DNA of 64,000 nucleotides from Myotis daubentonii (GCF_963259705.1 NC_081846.1:91400641-91464640), one strand, 5' to 3'. Positions 24,414 to 35,134 are shown, counted from the stretch's first letter. Program-made: numbers and translations. Notes: generated by a model not told the origin, from the letters alone.

Positions 24414-26666
24414 TCATTCCCCCCAAAAATCTCTGCTCCAGAGCCCACAGCACACAGGAAAATCAAAAACAAATATGCAACAGATCACAAGTTCCAGAGG
24501 ATTGGAGGGGAAGAAATGGGATGGAAGTGGTGGTATGAAAGGGAATGGACGTTTGCAGCAGAACTGCTTCAGTAACCAACCTAGCCTGAGTGAAATACCC
24601 TCTCTTGTATGCAGTGAATTCCAAACAAGGCTAAACTTTAAGATATTCCTTGAACTGAAATTAGAAAATACCCTGACAATAAAAGTAGCTCTTTTGCCTA
24701 AGGTTCCTAAGAGCCTCTTTTCCCACGAACCAGTGATATGAACAGAAGTGTGTTCGGGCATCAAAAGTTGCCACAGCAGCCCTTCCATTTCTTTCATAAA
24801 AGCTTCATATGCATCATCCTTAGTTTGTATTGAGACACAAACAGTTGGGCCAGATTTAGGAGCTGCTTTGGCAAGAGGCACAGCAGAATCATTCTCTGAC
24901 TTTCTCTGGGGAGCAGCAGTAACCCCTTTATTCTCCCGACGGACCCTCAGTGCGGTGGGCACGAATCGAGTAATCTCTGCCTTGGGATTAGTGATTTGTG
25001 GCTTGGCACTGATGGTTGCTGTGGCTTTCTTCTCAATGGTGGCTGCACTGGCGTCATACGCCTTGGGTCGCTGGATAAGGTTGGGTGGAGCACTTACCAC
25101 TCCTGGGTTTGGCAAGGGAGCTGGTGGGAAAAGCCCAGGTGGGGCAGGTCCGAGTGGAGGCACCAAAGGTGGGTGCATCATGCCAGGATGAGGTGGAGGG
25201 ATACCTGGAGGTGCAGGGGGAGGTAGCCTTGGTGGGAGTCCCCGAGGAGGAGGGCCAGGAGGCAGACCTGGAGGCGGACCTGGAGGAGGGCCAGGGGGTC
25301 GGCCTGGTGGTGGTCCTGGAGGTAAAAGTCGGGGTAAAGGCCCTTGGAGTCCTGGCATTCTGGGTGGTCTCAGGAATGGAGGAGCTCCTGGAGGTGGTCC
25401 AGGAGGAAGGCCTGTAGGTGGTCCAGGTGGCCGTAAACTTGGAGCAGGAGGTGGTCCAAGAGGAGGTGGTTCTGGCATGGGAGGTGCTTGTATCTGAGAA
25501 GGGTGAACAGAGTGAGGGGGAGCTTGCTGCTGTGAAGAAGCAGATGTGCCATCAGAAAGAGAGTCCTCTTTATGCTGCTTATCTGCTTCAGAATCATCAG
25601 AATCACCTTCATCATCGTCCTCTGAAAATTCCTCTACTTCTTGTCCCTCCTCGGGGATTTCCTGACCTGCCATTCGAAGCATCATGGCTTGAAGAGGAGT
25701 TAGCTCCTTAATGTTCTTCTTCTTCCTGGATTTCCCAGGCATATCTGCAAATCGTACACTCAGACCTGACTTTTTTTCTTCATTGTTATTTCTTTCATTA
25801 TCATCACGGTGCACAAATTCATCTCTGTCACTTTCTCCATCTGATCTGTCAGTGTCGCTGTCATCATGCTTATCTTGATCCATGTCCTCAGGATAGCCAT
25901 CATCTCTGCTGGTGCTGGAAACATCATCATCATGGCCCCGTTGAGCAAGTTCAGGACTACATAACATGCCTTCATCTCGTCGGCGAGGGGGAAGATCCAG
26001 GGCAAAGCCCACTTTACGGCCGTACATTTGCAAGACTTGAGGAGGAGGTGGACCAGGGGGCGGACCCGGAGGTTTTCTACCAGGGGGCAAACGTGGAACA
26101 CCATGCCCAAGAAGAGGAAGAGTGGAAACTGCCCTAGTTGGAGGTCCATAGGTTGGGGTCTTCTTAAGGATGGAGGGTGGTTGGGCACCAGGAAGTGGAA
26201 TGTCCTGGATCAAGATGTTGGAAGGAGCATGAGGCATATCTGGCAAAGGGATACTATCCACTTCCACATGCTGAGCATTCTTCACAGCATCAAAATATTG
26301 GCTAAGCTGAGCCCTTTTCTGTTCACATTCTACTTCTAGCTTTCTCAATTCTTTGTAAATTTCTGGATTCTCTTTGTCATAGAGTCGTAGAATACGTTCA
26401 AAGGTTTCACGCAGCTTTTTACGCTTGTCTTTCAACACCTTCTCATTTAGTTGTGGCTGTTGCCCTGGGTTAAACTCCATCTCATCCAATTTCTCCATGT
26501 CCTGGATAATTTGTTTGGGGTCCTTCATCTTCAGAACTGCAGCTCGTACCATCTTGCGCTGTTTTTTGTTCTTCTTTAATTCTCTCTTCCGGGCTTCTTT
26601 TCGGGCTTGGTCTGTGGGGTTCATAAACTTTCCACTCTTGGTGGATCTTGTGGATCTTCGTCCCAT
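24414..26666 (-). CDS. WBP11: WBP11 retrocopy: open frame, stop lost
   Basis: A single uninterrupted 750-codon frame starting MGRRSTRSTKSGKFMNPTDQ, the N-terminus of WW domain-binding protein 11 (Npw38-binding protein), a nuclear pre-mRNA splicing factor that binds PQBP1 and protein phosphatase 1. Visible parts: basic N-terminus (1-50), coiled-coil stretch (about 75-133), first proline-rich PPGPPP cluster (189-209), acidic Asp/Ser region (245-300), PP1-docking-type VRFADMPG (304-311), and a long PPG-rich region (about 390-525). The normal gene has many introns; this has none, so it is a retrocopy. The WBP11-like part ends EMEGLL at residue 631 (human protein 641, from memory). The next codon is TGG (24771-24773) where TGA is expected, so the frame runs 119 codons into former 3'UTR. 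The open frame implies a young or constrained copy; whether it is transcribed cannot be seen. Confidence 0.9.
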   Translation of the reverse strand: MGRRSTRSTKSGKFMNPTDQARKEARKRELKKNKKQRKMVRAAVLKMKDPKQIIQDMEKLDEMEFNPGQQPQLNEKVLKDKRKKLRETFERILRLYDKENPEIYKELRKLEVECEQKRAQLSQYFDAVKNAQHVEVDSIPLPDMPHAPSNILIQDIPLPGAQPPSILKKTPTYGPPTRAVSTLPLLGHGVPRLPPGRKPPGPPPGPPPPQVLQMYGRKVGFALDLPPRRRDEGMLCSPELAQRGHDDDVSSTSRDDGYPEDMDQDKHDDSDTDRSDGESDRDEFVHRDDNERNNNEEKKSGLSVRFADMPGKSRKKKNIKELTPLQAMMLRMAGQEIPEEGQEVEEFSEDDDEGDSDDSEADKQHKEDSLSDGTSASSQQQAPPHSVHPSQIQAPPMPEPPPLGPPPAPSLRPPGPPTGLPPGPPPGAPPFLRPPRMPGLQGPLPRLLPPGPPPGRPPGPPPGPPPGLPPGPPPRGLPPRLPPPAPPGIPPPHPGMMHPPLVPPLGPAPPGLFPPAPLPNPGVVSAPPNLIQRPKAYDASAATIEKKATATISAKPQITNPKAEITRFVPTALRVRRENKGVTAAPQRKSENDSAVPLAKAAPKSGPTVCVSIQTKDDAYEAFMKEMEGLLWQLLMPEHTSVHITGSWEKRLLGTLGKRATFIVRVFSNFSSRNILKFSLVWNSLHTREGISLRLGWLLKQFCCKRPFPFIPPLPSHFFPSNPLELVICCIFVFDFPVCCGLWSRDFWGE

Positions 26667-26883
26667 GTTGACAATCTGTATGGTTACTTGTTTATTAAAA
26701 AAACAAACAAAAAAAAACCACCAAAGCTACCAGGATCAGCATAAGAATGTCCAAACGCTTCTGCTGGGCTCTGGGACTGCGAGGCGCCGGGAGGGGAGGA
26801 TTCTCTTTCCCTTCGTAGGGGCCTTCACCGCGGCTCCGGGTCAGCTATACAGCAACCGCCATCTTGAAACCTCGAGCCCGCCA
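26667..26883 (-). other. WBP11 retrocopy, 5'UTR
   Basis: GC-rich sequence upstream of the ATG (for example CCCGGCGCCTCGCAGTCCC on minus) that changes abruptly into an MaLR LTR at about 26885. It fits a copied promoter-proximal 5' leader. A T-rich run (complement of 26695-26725) lies close to the start codon. Confidence 0.5.
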
Positions 26884-26884
26884 C

Positions 26885-27165
26885 AGGCCCATATTTTTAA
26901 TTACTAGCTGTATGGTCGGTAGGTGCAGGCCCTCTTCCAATTGCAGACTTCTGACTTCTTGTATTCTCACTTGGGGAATGTGGCAGGCAGCTCTCTCAGG
27001 CTTCCTTTATAAGGGCACAAATCTCATCATGAGGGCTCCACCCCCAGGGCCTAATCCCCGCCCAAAGCTCCAGCTCCTAATCCCATTGGCTGGGGCAATA
27101 GGATTTCAACTTATGAATTTTTTTATTTTTTTTTTCAGATCATCAGCATAGTTGGCTCTCTCCTA
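26885..27165 (-). mobile_element. MaLR LTR (MLT1/MST-like), antisense
   Basis: The complement of MaLR LTR blocks is visible on the plus strand: 'tttataagggcacaaatctc', 'atgagggctccacccccagg', 'ctaatcccattggctggggc', 'aggatttcaacttatgaatt'. Ancient ERVL-type LTR. Confidence 0.75.
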
Positions 27166-27794
27166 AATGCGCCTTAACATACAAAGAATGACCGGGTGTT
27201 GTTCATTTAAAATATCTTTTAAAGTCATTTCCCAGAATTACAAGGTAGATGAGTTAGTGATTAAAGCACTTTGGAAATAAAATATTATCAATGCAAATTA
27301 ACATCAGTAAGCATTCTTATTCACTGTATGTGCTTTTATAAAGAAAAGCTTAATAAACTCAACACATTCAAAAAAGAAAGTAACCTTTAGTGATTTTTTA
27401 ATACTTTTGAAAATGTTTCAAAAGGTTTGCCATTCAATCAGGTCACAAAGCTCTGGGGGAAGTGTCATCTTTGAGGATAAGACTAAATATGATCTTAGCA
27501 ATAAATAACACCTCTCAATTTTTTTAAAGTCAACAAGGTAGTTCGGAGGGAAAATAATTTTTTCTTTTATTCATCCCTTAACTTTAAAACTTAGTTTAAT
27601 CTCATTTTCCATAAGATTCTCATTCTGTACATTTAAACCCAAGGTACTTTTCTGATCATAAAAAGATAACATGTTTATACATTATCAGGAATTCAGAGGA
27701 TCATGGGGTAGAACATTTCTTTCTTGAAACACTCGAAGTTTAGGTCAGTGGGAAATAATCTTAATTAAAAAGTTGTACATTTTCTTTCCAAATG
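27166..27794. other. No gene seen
   Basis: AT-rich sequence without a recognisable gene or repeat. Confidence 0.4.
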
Positions 27795-28159
27795 TCTTGC
27801 TTTTTTTTTTTAACTTAAATCTTTTTTGTTCAGATTATTACAGTTGTTCCTCTTTTCTCTCCCAATAGCTCCCCTCCACCTGGTTCCCACCCCACCCTCT
27901 GCCCTTACCCCCGCCCATGTCCTCATCCATAGATGTACGATTTTTGTCCAGTCTCTTCATGCACCCCCCTCATCCCTTTCCCCCCCAAGAATAGTCAGTC
28001 CACTCCCTTTCTCTGCCCCTGATTCTATTGTATTCACCAGTTTATTCCGTTCATCAGATTATTTATTCACTTGATTTTTATATTCACTTATTGATAAATG
28101 TGTATTTGTTGTTCATAATTTGTATCTTTACTTTTTTCTTCTTCTTCCTCTTCTTAAAG
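27795..28159 (-). mobile_element. HAL1 3'UTR and tail
   Basis: A T-run at about 27800-27812 is the poly(A) tail in antisense. It is followed by the C-rich complement of a bat LINE 3'UTR ('gctcccctccacctggttcc'). It leads straight into the end of ORF1 with no ORF2, the defining layout of HAL1 half-LINEs. Confidence 0.75.
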
Positions 28160-29062
28160 GATTCCTTTCAGCATTTCATATAATCCTGGTTTGGTGCTGA
28201 TGAACTACTTTAGCCTTTTCTTATCTGTGAAGCTCTTTATCTGACCTTAAATTCTGAATGATAGTTTTGTTGGGTAAAGTAATATTGGTTGTAGGTTCTT
28301 GCTATTCATCACTTTGAATATTTCTTGCCACTCCCTCCTGGCCTGCATAGTTTCTGTTGAGAAATCAGCTGACAGTCGTATGGGTATTCCCTTGTAGCTA
28401 ACTGACATTTTTTCTCTTGCTGCTTTTAAGATTTTCTCTTTGTCTTTTGCTCTTGGCATTTTAATTATGATGTGTCTTGGTGTGGTCCTTTTTGGATTCC
28501 TTTTGTTTGGGGTTCTCTGCAGTTCCTGGACTTGTAAGTGTATTTCTTTCACCAGGTAGGGGAAGTTTTCTGTCAATATTTCTTCAAGTAGGTTTTCAAT
28601 ATCTTGCTCTCTCTCTTCTTCTGGCACCCCCATAATTCGGATATTGGTGTGCTTGAAGTTGTCTCAGAGGCTCCTTACATTATCTTCATATTTTTGAATT
28701 CTTTTTTCTTTTTGTTTTTCCGGTTGGGTGTTTTTTGCTTCTTCGTATTTCAAATATTTGACTTGATTCTTGTGATCCTCTAGTCTGCTGTTGGAACTCT
28801 GCATAATATCCTTTATTTCAGTCAGTGTATGCTTAATTTCTAGTTGGTCCTTTTTCTTAACCTCAAGGGTCTCACTAGATTTCTTGAGGGTCTCACTACA
28901 TTTATCGGTGGCCTCAGGAGACTTTTTGAGGGTCTTACTAAATTTGTCAGCACTTTCTAGAAAATTCTTGAAAAACCTTAAAAGTGTGGTTTTGAACTCT
29001 ATATCCAGTAGTTTTCTTTCCTCCATTTCTGTCATTTGTGACCTGTTTCTTTGTCTCCGCAT
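28160..29062 (-). pseudogene. HAL1 ORF1 remnant
   Basis: The N-terminal part (29062-28664 minus) is lysine/glutamate-rich with coiled-coil character, starting MRRQRNRSQMTEMEERKLLD. The C-terminal part (28633-28247) has IMGVPEEEREQDIENLLEEI and RHIIIKMPRAKDKEKILKAA, the RNA-binding RRM/CTD blocks of the L1-type ORF1 protein. A stop near 28664 and another at 28247 break the frame; ORF1-like sequence continues to about 28160. ORF1p is an RNA-binding chaperone of LINE particles. Confidence 0.85.
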
Positions 29063-29290
29063 TTCTTATGCTTCCCTGTGTTGATAGAGTGGCTTTCTGT
29101 GCTAGGTGTCCTATAGGGCCCAGTGGCTCAGCCTCCCCAATTACCTGAGGTGGACACTCTTGGTCCTCCCCTTTGTGGGCTTTGTGCCCAGTCTTATAGT
29201 TAAGCCTTGACTGTTGTAGGTATCACTCGGAGGAATTGACCTCCAGGCCAATTGGCTGTGGGAATCAGCTGTGAGAATCAGTGGGAGAAC
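29063..29290 (-). mobile_element. HAL1 5'UTR, part interrupted by PHF10
   Basis: Lies between HAL1 ORF1 and the PHF10 insert. In minus orientation the UTR would read ...GTTCTCCCACTG (30783-30772) and then ATTCTCACAGCTG (29278 downward), with the PHF10 retrocopy and one duplicated 12-mer between. Confidence 0.7.
29279..29290. repeat. Target duplication, left copy (PHF10 retrocopy)
   Basis: cagtgggagaac, identical to 30772-30783. Confidence 0.9.
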
Positions 29291-30771
29291 ATCTTTTTTT
29301 ATTATTATTATTTCAAAAACTTTTATTGGCATAAAAATAAGAATTGGAAATAAGTTGGCACCAAATAATTCACTTAAATGCATATTACAGTATTGGTGTC
29401 AAGAAACTATTTTATCCCTTTTTGCTGTTTTTCCCCCTTCTGCCCACTTTCCTGGGTGTTGGGGAGCTCGCTGACAAGAGTCACAAATCCAGCGACCTGA
29501 TGGGATAGCACTCAGGCCCACACAGAACGTGTGGTAGCCTCTGTCACACACATCACAGAACATCATTTCCTCTTCAGGGTGGGGCTGTGCACACACAATG
29601 CAAGTTTTACATTCCATGCACTGCCACGGGTAGGTCTTAATCGTAGAAACAAGCTCCATGGTCATATCCAGGCAAGAAGGATGGCCGCTGTTCTCACACT
29701 GGGAGCAGTGTATAAGAGGATCAACCTTCCCTTTCTTGTGGGACTCCTTACCCTTCAGACAAATTCCACATAGAGCATTGGGAATGACCTTTGGCGAAGT
29801 GCCCTTGTTCCTCCTCTTCTCGTCCCCGCGCCCATCCTCGGCATCGTCCAAGTCGCCCTCGCTGTCGAGCGCAGTCAGCTCCGGATCCAGTGGCGGCTCA
29901 TAAAGAGCCGTGTTCAATGGCAAGTAGCGCAGCTCATCTGGCGAGTACCTTTTGTAATATTCCTGGAACTGTCCAGGGATGAGGGCCACGGGGTAGGAGC
30001 TGACCTTGGTCCACTCTGTTGGTAACACCTTGTACTTCCCTTGAGGCACCTGGATGACGTGTGTCTGTAAGTTGAAGTACGCCCTCCTCTCTTCCATGAG
30101 CTCCCGGGTTCAGGCTGCTGTTGAACTCCACGGCTTCCTTGGTGGCTTTCCTGATAAACTCGGGCACTTTGCTGGCTTTCACTTTCTGCCTATTCTGCTG
30201 CTGCATTTGCAAGTACTCTTCGTAGTGGTCCATGATGCGCTGGCGTTCTTTCTCTTGCAGAATAACTGAATACTCAGCATGTTTTGCTGGATATTCTTTA
30301 ATCATTAAATCAATCACTTCATCACTGCGTAATGCTGTTAAATCTAGGGTGCACTGTGTCTCCGTGATGACATTCAGCTCTCGCAGATAGAGTTTCTCCT
30401 TATGAGACAAATCTCGTCACTCTGGGTACTTCCGTTTGAAGGAGGTCACCCCCAGGTACTCGCTGACCTGCTCCTGAAGCATGCAGTACTCCCCCGTCTC
30501 ATCGGGCGGCCATTTGTACTCGATCAAGTTTTCTGCTGGGTAGTAGCTAAAGCTGAGGTCCTGGCTGGAAGTCTCGAAGCTCCGGGAGCTGTCTCCAGAG
30601 CGCATCCACCTCCTTTTGCATGGCTGGGTCCCCTCATTTGAATTGTCTTCATTCTCATCTTTCAGGGACTGTGCTCCAGGGGCAGCAGGGACAGGGCTGC
30701 CCAGGGTCCTGCCACCACCATCAGCCCCAGAGCCCCACACCACCGCCTCCTCCGCGCTGCCCCAGCCCCGC
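29291..30771 (-). pseudogene. PHF10: PHF10 processed pseudogene
   Basis: An intronless copy of PHD finger protein 10 (BAF45A), an accessory subunit of the PBAF/SWI-SNF chromatin remodeller. Three frame pieces cover nearly the whole protein: 30800-30417 (DNEDNSN-type start, [20 protein letters not shown]), 30410-29934 ([20 protein letters not shown]) and 30097-29399. The last holds both PHD fingers with zinc-binding Cys/His retained (C110-C163 and C166-C208 of that piece). Breaks: a stop near 30418, a frameshift near 30100, and a C-terminal frameshift. About 46 codons present in the full-length protein are missing in frame at about 29794 (NKGTS joined to PKVIPNALC), as if an exon-skipped mRNA was copied. 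The 3' end has AATAAA then an A-rich tail (T-run 29294-29300) and 12-bp target duplications. Confidence 0.95.
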
Positions 30772-30783
30772 CAGTGGGAGAAC
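30772..30783. repeat. Target duplication, right copy (PHF10 retrocopy)
   Basis: cagtgggagaac, identical to 29279-29290; the following bases (tt against at) nearly extend it to 14 bp. Confidence 0.9.
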
Positions 30784-31438
30784 TTCTGTGCTGGAGACAC
30801 CCTTCTGGGGCAAGACTTGCTTCAGTGGAGCTTTGGTGCTCACTGAGTCTGCCCCCTGAGTGTATCCCTTATGGATCTGAGGAGTTGTAATATGGATGGT
30901 CCCACTCTTATCACTGGGTACACTGGCTCTTGGATATCTAAGGAGGTGCTAATTTAGCCTCTTCCTGAGGTTACCCAGCAGGAGCTATGAGGAGTTCTGT
31001 AGAATCCTCTTCTTTGTTTGGGGTTTGGAGGTGCCCAGATGAGGCCCAGCTGTAAAGCAATGTAAGCTGCTGTGGGGCCTTGGGCTTTCTTTTGGAAGTT
31101 CTGTTTCTCTCTGACCCTGCTGCAGTTTGTTAGGTAGTTCAGATTGCAAAGGGCCAGGCCTTTCATATGCAAAAGCCTCTGCCACAGCTTGGGTGGGGCT
31201 GGTTCCCTGGGGATTAACAGGGTGGGGCAAACAGCTATGGCTGACACTCAGTTCTACCCTAAGAGGCCCCAAGTCTCAGTGTCCCAATAATCCCTGCATG
31301 CACCTCTGAGAGAAAGCCGCCCTTGAGTTCCACTTGCTGCCAGTCAGCCCAGTTTCTCCCTGCATGAGTCTGGGTCCCCAGAGACTAGCCCGGAACTGGA
31401 GTTCAGAGCAGTTGGGAGCTTGAGACTCCCTCCCGATT
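30784..31438 (-). mobile_element. HAL1/L1 5'UTR segment, copy 2
   Basis: Same sequence and orientation as 22921-23543 with about 5% differences. Restoring the PHF10 insertion site connects it to HAL1 ORF1 at 29062, so this is the HAL1 5'UTR. The minus-strand open frames here (for example 30985-31272) are shared with copy 1 only in part and are not credible genes. Confidence 0.75.
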
Positions 31439-31922
31439 TGTTGGGGTCCAACCCCAACAGGTCCAGGGTCCCCGAAGGTGTGGACGGAGTCGAGGAAGAA
31501 GGAATGACACAGAGACACGTTCAGTTGATCAGCAGCCTAGCCAGGATGTCCAGCCAAGGTCTGTCTTTTATTTTCTTGTGACATCTGTATTTATACCAGT
31601 TGATTTTAATCCTATCAATTTCTATTCCAAAGGTTAGAACATTTTCCATCTCCATTCCAGGGAGTAAAGATTATGTAGCTTAAGGGTGATTGTTCATAGT
31701 TAATGTGATTCACTACCCACCTGGCATTTAGTTAAGGGTTTTTATTCCCTCCCTAACTTCAGGGAAAAATCCCTACCTGTGGAAACAACCTTTCTCGGAG
31801 AGGTGACCTTGGTTAAAACACATATCGCCAAGAAGGTGAGCAAACATATTAAGAACAGTATGCCATATACGCCAGGTCCCTGAAACATATGCCGTGCAGA
31901 TGTTTCTTCCCTGCAGCGAAAT
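31439..31922 (-). mobile_element. Solo LTR, copy 2 (ERV, possibly class II)
   Basis: On the minus strand it begins TGCAGGGAAGAAACATCTGC and ends GGTTGGACCCCAACA, giving TG...CA ends. Inside are a TATA box (GGTATAAATACAG, near 31595) and a poly(A)-type AAAATAAAAGACAGA just downstream, in LTR order. No internal retroviral sequence lies beside it. The class is a guess from the end motif. Confidence 0.7.
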
Positions 31923-33401
31923 GAAATGGATGCAGGAGAGCCCATCTGTTATTGACAGTCTTCTGACTCGTAGCAGGCCCAGATTTCATGTTCGAGGGCT
32001 TCTGTGAGTTCCACATCCTGAAAATAACTACTCTCCCCTCTTTTAAATTGTTAGCTGGGTTGAGTTGGGCTGATCTTTTTCATGAGTCTTGATTAGAACA
32101 GCCTCTGTTTGCAGAAAAGTGTGGCTTCGGGTGGGATATTCTCTTGCTCCATAACTTTCCATTGCTAATTATTGCCTTTAGGTTCAAGTCCATTCCTTTT
32201 TCTAAAAAGCTCCAAATGCAGGCTGTAGAGGTTCAACTAGACAGCTGCATCCTTTTCTCTCACTTTTACTCAGGATCCAGCCAGGATCATCTCAGACCTG
32301 GTCTCAGTTAGCTATTGCTGTGTAAAAATTCCTCAGGACTCAGTGACTTGAAGAGATAAGCATGAGTTATTGTTACTGAGTCTATAGGATTTAGCTGGGG
32401 GTGGGGGGTTCTGGCCTCAGCTGAGCTCACTCCAGCCAGCTGGGGTTGGGTAGGTGGCTTTGGGCTTTGTCATGTATGGGAGGGTAGGGATCAACTGGTC
32501 TAGAATGGTCTGGCCTGGGGAAGCTGGGCTGCTTGGTCTTTCTGTCATCCTCTAGCAGGCTGGCTTGGGTTCACTCACATGGTGGTAACATGCTCTCTGC
32601 ACTCTTTAGACTCTGCTTTAGACTCTAGCTACAGGGAAGTAGGAGATGCCATAGTGTACCACCCAGATCTTTCTGGACCAAAGCTTCCTTCCTCAGGTGC
32701 TGTGAGTTTGGGCTGCTGATGACTCACCCATCAGTTGCTCTCTGGGAACTTCTCTCTGCTGAAGTTAATCACTTCACTCAGCATGCTTCCTTCCCATGGG
32801 CTACCTGCATTCAATGGTTAGTCCATGAAGGTGTGAAGCTCATCTCTCCTCACTCCACTGTGGAGCTGGGACGGGCTTGGAGCATTGTCCCGAGGCTCTC
32901 CATGGGTCAGCAGAGGCCTGTTTCAGCTGCATTGCAGTTCAGTTTCTCCCAGAAGCCCAATTCTCCTCCCTCAGTTCCCACAGGTGTTGTTTCTGAGGAC
33001 CCTCCCTAGTAAACCCATCTTCATGCAAACCTTGGGAAACTCACCTCCAACATGTGACTTTGTTACTGTGGGTTGAAAGAATTGGACCCACACCTTGAAT
33101 GTTCACCAGCATACCACTACGGACATGTCAACAAGCAGCTCTCCAGGGGAAATAGTTTTCATTTGTATATTTGCCAATTACCATGGTGTAAATACTCCCA
33201 CCATGACCTAATTCAAACCATTGAAGTCATTGAATGTGGAAGCGGGAAGAGATGTGCCAGATGGGCTTACAGGTCAGCTGAAGCAAGTCTTTAAAATAGA
33301 TAAATACAAGGAAACAGAGAACACTTATTAGATGTTTTAGTAGGATGCAATCTATAAATAGTGAAGGAATAAAAGAGTTAGAAAATCACTATTAGTAACT
33401 A
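31923..33401. other. No gene; old unnamed repeat
   Basis: 32305-33080 contains 'gctattgctgtgtaaaaatt', 'ctcactccagccagctgggg', 'gttcactcacatggtggtaa', a layout of an ancient mammalian repeat related to that at 10.1 kb. I cannot name it. No exon is apparent. Confidence 0.4.
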
Positions 33402-33933
33402 TCCTATATAATAAAGAGGTAATATGCAAGTTGACCCTCACTCCATCACACCATCACAAGATGGCTGTGCCCATAGCGGAGGCAGGGTTCTCATAACACA
33501 AGATGGCTATGCCCAAAGCAGAGGCGGGGTTCCTGCAACAAGCCATAATGAATGATCAGCAGGGACCTGAGGGTGCTCTCCCTGCCTGGTGGTGCTTGAT
33601 AGGAGACTTCAGGTCACACTCCCTGCCCAGTGGGGTTTGATGGGGGTGGTGCTGGCCATGTCCGGATCTCACCCAATGGGGAGGGGCCGGCCGGGTCTGG
33701 GTCTGGGTCTCACCCAAATTCAAGGTGCATGTGGGAGGGTGGGGACTTGACTCTGGGTCCCGCGGCATGTCCCAGACTCTGTCTGACACGAGGAAGATTT
33801 TCATATACATTTTACTAATTTTCTTTAATCTCTGACACTTCTAGTGTAGAGAAAGGGCAAATAGCAATATTAAAATATATCCTCTAATTAATTCCCTTTT
33901 AATGTGCATGAATTTCGTGCACTGGGCCATTAG
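33402..33933 (+). mobile_element. Helitron (HeliBat-type)
   Basis: Starts TCCTATATAATAAAGAGGTA after A and ends CGTGCACTGGGCCATTAG before T, with ATTTCGTGC palindrome half. The last four bases are TTAG instead of CTAG. The first part holds a ~45-bp imperfect tandem repeat (CAAGATGGCTRTGCCCAWAGC at about 33457 and 33501). Confidence 0.9.
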
Positions 33934-35134
33934 TAATAATAAGTGCCATCAATGGATGCTAGATTTGGGTGTGAAATTTTGAGAAGTAAAAAGATATTTG
34001 TGTGGTCTGATAGTGTCATCTTACAAATTACTTGTAATTGCAAACAGAGAAATTGAAACTTTATAGATTTTAAACCTGGCACAAACCACTGAAACCAGGG
34101 CTCAAAGCTAACAGCTCCAGAACTGGGTCAAGTCTGTATCATGTGGCTCCTCATATAATGAAATGAAAAGAACCAACAGCAGAGCCAACAGCAAGTCCTC
34201 AATATTACCACAAAAATTCTTACCCAAAACTGAACATCAAGAAATTAGAAGAAAAACACAACAGGGGAAATTTTTAAAATATAAATGATATGTTCATCAA
34301 TATTAATGTCAAGATAGCCAATATAGATGAGGGAATGTTCTGATTAACAGAGGCTAATGAGATATTACAAGTCAGTGCAGCACATTAATTGGGATCTTCT
34401 TTAGCAATAAAGCACAAAATTGGGACAATTAATAAAATCAGAATAAGTCTGGAGATTAGATAACGTTATTCTTTCTGGATTTTAATAACCATTGGTTTTA
34501 TATAAGAAAATTAATATATTAATTCCAGAAAAATCACTCTGAAGTATTAAAGAATAAAGTAACATGACATTTTGCAATTTATGTAGATCTACAGAGTGTG
34601 CCCTTTGATTCTGGGCTGGGGTAGACTTCTGATACACCCCTGTCTAGACCTGCAGGACCAGTGAGGGGTTATGGAAACATTCTACAAGAAAGCATTTTAC
34701 TAATGGTGCAGAGAACCCTCTGTACTTTTGAATACTTTATGCCCACACTTTTCTTTTTAATTTATAGACTTTGCTATTTTTCTGAATGGAAGGGGTATGT
34801 GGGCAGGATAAATAGCCATCTCAATGGTCATTTAAGAAAATTGACTTTATTTAAGGGAAGAGCCTGGGTGATAGGGTACCCAAAGGGAAGAGCTGTACAG
34901 CACCTAGCCAAGGGGGGCATGGGGTCCCGGAGCTGGAGTTTCATCCTTATGCACAGTCACTGGCAGGAAGCTTTTGTGGTCAGTGAGTCTGGGAGCTGAG
35001 TTGGTGGAATGGGAATGCGAATCAAGTGTCATCAAGACAGTTTTCATTCATCCCATGGTCTGATTCCTTGTGTCCCTCAAGTTTTTCCTGGTCTTTGTCC
35101 TTCTGTGGTGAGAAGCTTATAAATGGCTATTAAA
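33934..35134. other. No gene seen
   Basis: AT-rich sequence; the open frame at 34661-34999 shows no known family. Confidence 0.4.

Noticed and set aside
24748..25711. Plus-strand open frames opposite WBP11
   Set aside because: They are shadows of the proline-rich, GC-biased coding strand and change frame repeatedly.
24414..26666. The native WBP11 gene
   Set aside because: No introns over more than 600 codons, a lost stop, and surrounding repeats; the parental gene is multi-exonic.
30954..31272. Conserved open frame shared by the two HAL1 copies as a novel small protein
   Set aside because: It lies in LINE 5'UTR; the shared sequence is explained by repeat homology, and frames differ between the copies.
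22757..31930. The two same-orientation LTRs at 23.5 and 31.4 kb as the ends of one provirus
   Set aside because: The interval holds HAL1, WBP11 and PHF10 sequence and an MaLR LTR, with no gag, pol or env, primer-binding site or polypurine tract, and the similarity extends into HAL1 beyond the LTR.
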